A stretch of DNA of 64,000 nt from Euonymus europaeus (Eukaryota > Streptophyta > Magnoliopsida > Celastrales > Celastraceae): contig OY756967.1 of NCBI GenBank assembly GCA_963580455.1, positions 10,252,501 through 10,316,500 of the forward strand. Reading direction: 5' to 3'. Both the position numbers and the translations under genes were made by a program. Numbering within the stretch: the stretch's first letter is position 1; each line of letters begins with the position of its first letter. Below are positions 62,060-64,000 of this stretch, one piece after another. The notes under the pieces are model-generated. The model was given only the letters and a program-made list of their open reading frames with translations, was not told where the DNA came from and did not search any database.

Positions 62060-64000
62060 AACTTGGGATTTTGGCATCGAAATAATCTAGGAAGCTTATA
62101 CTCATAAAATTTGACATAGAAGAACAATAAAAAGTGTCAACCGAGCAACTTTGATGTTTCGAAGTTGCTCAACTCTCTCTATGGAGGAGCTTTTAAAGGT
62201 TTTGTCCATTTGTCATAGAAAGTTGTTGTTTTGTCATCAAAATAATCTTGGAAGCTTATACTCATAAAATTTGACATAGAAGAACAATAAAACGTGTACA
62301 CCGACCATCTTTGATGGTCCAAAATTGGTCAACTCTCTCTATGAAGGAGCTTTTAACAGTTTTCTCCATTTGTCCTAGAAACTTGTGATTTTGGCATCGA
62401 AATATTCTAGGAAGCTTATACTCATGAAATTTGATATAGAAGAACAATAAAAAGTATACACAGAGCCACTTTTATTGTCCGAAGTTGCTCAACTCTCTCT
62501 ATGGAGGGAGCTTTTGAAGGTTTTGTCCATTTGTCATAGAAAGTTGTTGTTTTGGCATCGAAATAATCTTGGAAGCTTATACTCATAAAATTTGACAGAG
62601 AAGAACAATAAAACTTGTACACCGAGCAACTTTGATGTTCCGAAGTTGCTCAACTCTCTCTATGGAGGAGCTTTTGAATGTTTTGTCTATTTGTCATAGA
62701 AAGTTGGTCTTTTGCCATCGAAATAATCTTAGAAGCTTATACTCATAAAATTTGACATAGAAGAACAATAAAACGTGTACACCGAGCAACTTTGATGTTC
62801 CGAAGTTGCTCAACTCCCTCTATGGAGGAGCTTTTGATTGTTTTGTCCATTTGTCATAGAAAGTTGGTCTTTTGCCATCGAAATAATCTTGGAAGCTTAT
62901 ACTCATAAAATTTAACATAGAAGAACAATAAAACGTGTACACCGACCATCTTTGATGGTCCGAAATTGGTCAAATCTCTCTATGAAGGAGCTTTTAACAG
63001 TTTTCTCCATTTGTCATAGAAACTAAGGATTTTGGCATCGAAATAATCTAGGAAGCTTATACTCATAAAATTTGACATAGAAGAACAATAAAAAGTGTCA
63101 ACCGAGCAACTTTGATGTTTCGAAGTTGCTCAACTCTCTCTATGGAGGAGCTTTTAAAGGTTTTGTCGATTTGTCATAGAAAGTTGTTGTTTTGTCATCA
63201 AAATAATCTTGGAAGCTTATACTCATAAAATTTGACATAGAAGAACAATAAAACGTGTACACCGACCATCTTTGATGGTCCAAAATTGGTCAACTCTCTC
63301 TATGAAGGAGCTTTTAACAGTTTTCTCCATTTGTCCTAGAAACTTGTGATTTTGGCATCGAAATATTCTAGGAAGCTTATACTCATGAAATTTGATATAG
63401 AAGAACAATAAAAAGTATACACAGAGCCACTTTTATTGTCCGAAGTTGCTCAACTCTCTCTATGGAGGGAGCTTTTGAAGGTTTTGTCCATTTGTCATAG
63501 AAAGTTGTTGTTTTGGCATCGAAATAATCTTGGAAGCTTATACTCATAAAATTTGACAGAGAAGAACAATAAAACTTGTACACCGAGCAACTTTGATGTT
63601 CCGAAGTTGCTCAACTCTCTCTATGGAGGAGCTTTTGAATGTTTTGTCTATTTGTCATAGAAAGTTGGTCTTTTGCCATCGAAATAATCTTAGAAGCTTA
63701 TACTCATAAAATTTGACATAGAAGAACAATAAAACGTGTACACCGAGCAACTTTGATGTTCCGAAGTTGCTCAACTCCCTCTATGGAGGAGCTTTTGATT
63801 GTTTTGTCCATTTGTCATAGAAAGTTGGTCTTTTGCCATCGAAATAATCTTGGAAGCTTATACTCATAAAATTTAACATAGAAGAACAATAAAACGTGTA
63901 CACCGACCATCTTTGATGGTCCGAAATTGGTCAAATCTCTCTATGAAGGAGCTTTTAACAGTTTTCTCCATTTGTCATAGAAACTAAGGATTTTGGCATC
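62060..64000. repeat. Two copies of a 6-monomer (961-bp) unit at the window end
   Basis: 62,060-63,020 is repeated at 63,021-63,981, with the start of a third copy at 63,982. The 961-bp period is six monomers plus the one-base insertion in GGAGGGAGC. Private variants are GTCCTAGAAACTTGTG, GAAATATTCTAGG, GAAACTAAGG and CTCCCTCTATGG. Few differences are visible, such as GTCCATTTG/GTCGATTTG near 62,206/63,167. The right end is cut by the window. Confidence 0.9.

Larger units (their letters stand above)
51800..64000. repeat. Right satellite array, 160-bp monomer
   Basis: From about 51.8 kb the variants of the left array return: GGAAGCATATACTC, GACTTAGTAGAACAATATAA, AAATTAGACATAGAAG, GTGTCAACCGAG with GATGTTTCG, and TTTACATCGACC. 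The stretch 57,609-58,740 matches 1-1,130 at offset 57,608, and 56,169-57,128 matches 641-1,600 at offset 55,528. Orientation is unchanged and the array continues past the window end. No gene supported. Confidence 0.95.

Noticed and set aside
1..64000. CRISPR array
   Set aside because: Repeats are 160 bp, directly adjacent and without unique spacers, with no cas genes. The gag and primer-binding site are those of a plant LTR element.
1..64000. CENP-B box in the monomer
   Set aside because: I looked for the mammalian TTCG-N4-A--CGGGA pattern. CTTCGATGGTCCGA is superficially similar but lacks the required core, and plants have no established CENP-B box.

Overview
This window is almost entirely one plant-type satellite DNA array. 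A 160-bp monomer, about 36% G+C in the copy I counted by hand, is repeated head to tail in a single orientation from position 1 to 23,617 and again from 25,779 to 64,000. That is roughly 385 monomers. I found no inversion of the array and no cellular gene, tRNA or rRNA in it. The window probably comes from a flowering-plant centromere or a large heterochromatic block. The reasons are the monomer length (near one nucleosome), the long higher-order structure, and the single insert, a plant Athila/Tat-like Ty3/gypsy retrotransposon. I cannot name the species or match the monomer to a described satellite from memory.

Layout. (1) 1-23,617: left array. It begins with about two copies of a 10-monomer (1,600-bp) unit. 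From about 5.5 kb it becomes a chain of long imperfect blocks whose shared landmark monomer recurs at 6,400, 11,967, 16,895 and 22,009. (2) 23,618-25,778: a truncated minus-strand retrotransposon with one complete LTR (24,417-25,778), a tRNA-Asp primer-binding site (24,393-24,410), a short leader and the first 220 or so codons of gag. Pol and the 3' LTR are absent. (3) 25,779 to about 51.8 kb: central array, built from partly different monomer variants. It holds a 3,353-bp (21-monomer) tandem duplication in which I saw no mismatch, a 637-bp tandem duplication, and several copies of a block carrying a distinctive variant. (4) About 51.8-64.0 kb: right array, which returns to the variants of the left array. 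It has a 10-mer unit (1,600 bp), a 7-mer unit (about 1,120 bp) and a 6-mer unit (961 bp) that runs off the end of the window.

How the parts relate. The array looks like the product of repeated unequal exchange and segmental amplification at many scales (1, 2, 4, 6, 7, 10, 21 and about 31-35 monomers). Small deletions serve as markers of shared descent. Many monomers carry a dyad (GAGCAACTT, 10-nt spacer, AAGTTGCTC), and in a few copies both arms have changed together. The open reading frames in the array are by-products: 160 leaves a remainder of 1 when divided by 3, so the frame shifts at each monomer and occasional stop-free stretches of 60-90 codons arise. The only protein-coding remnant I support is the truncated gag.
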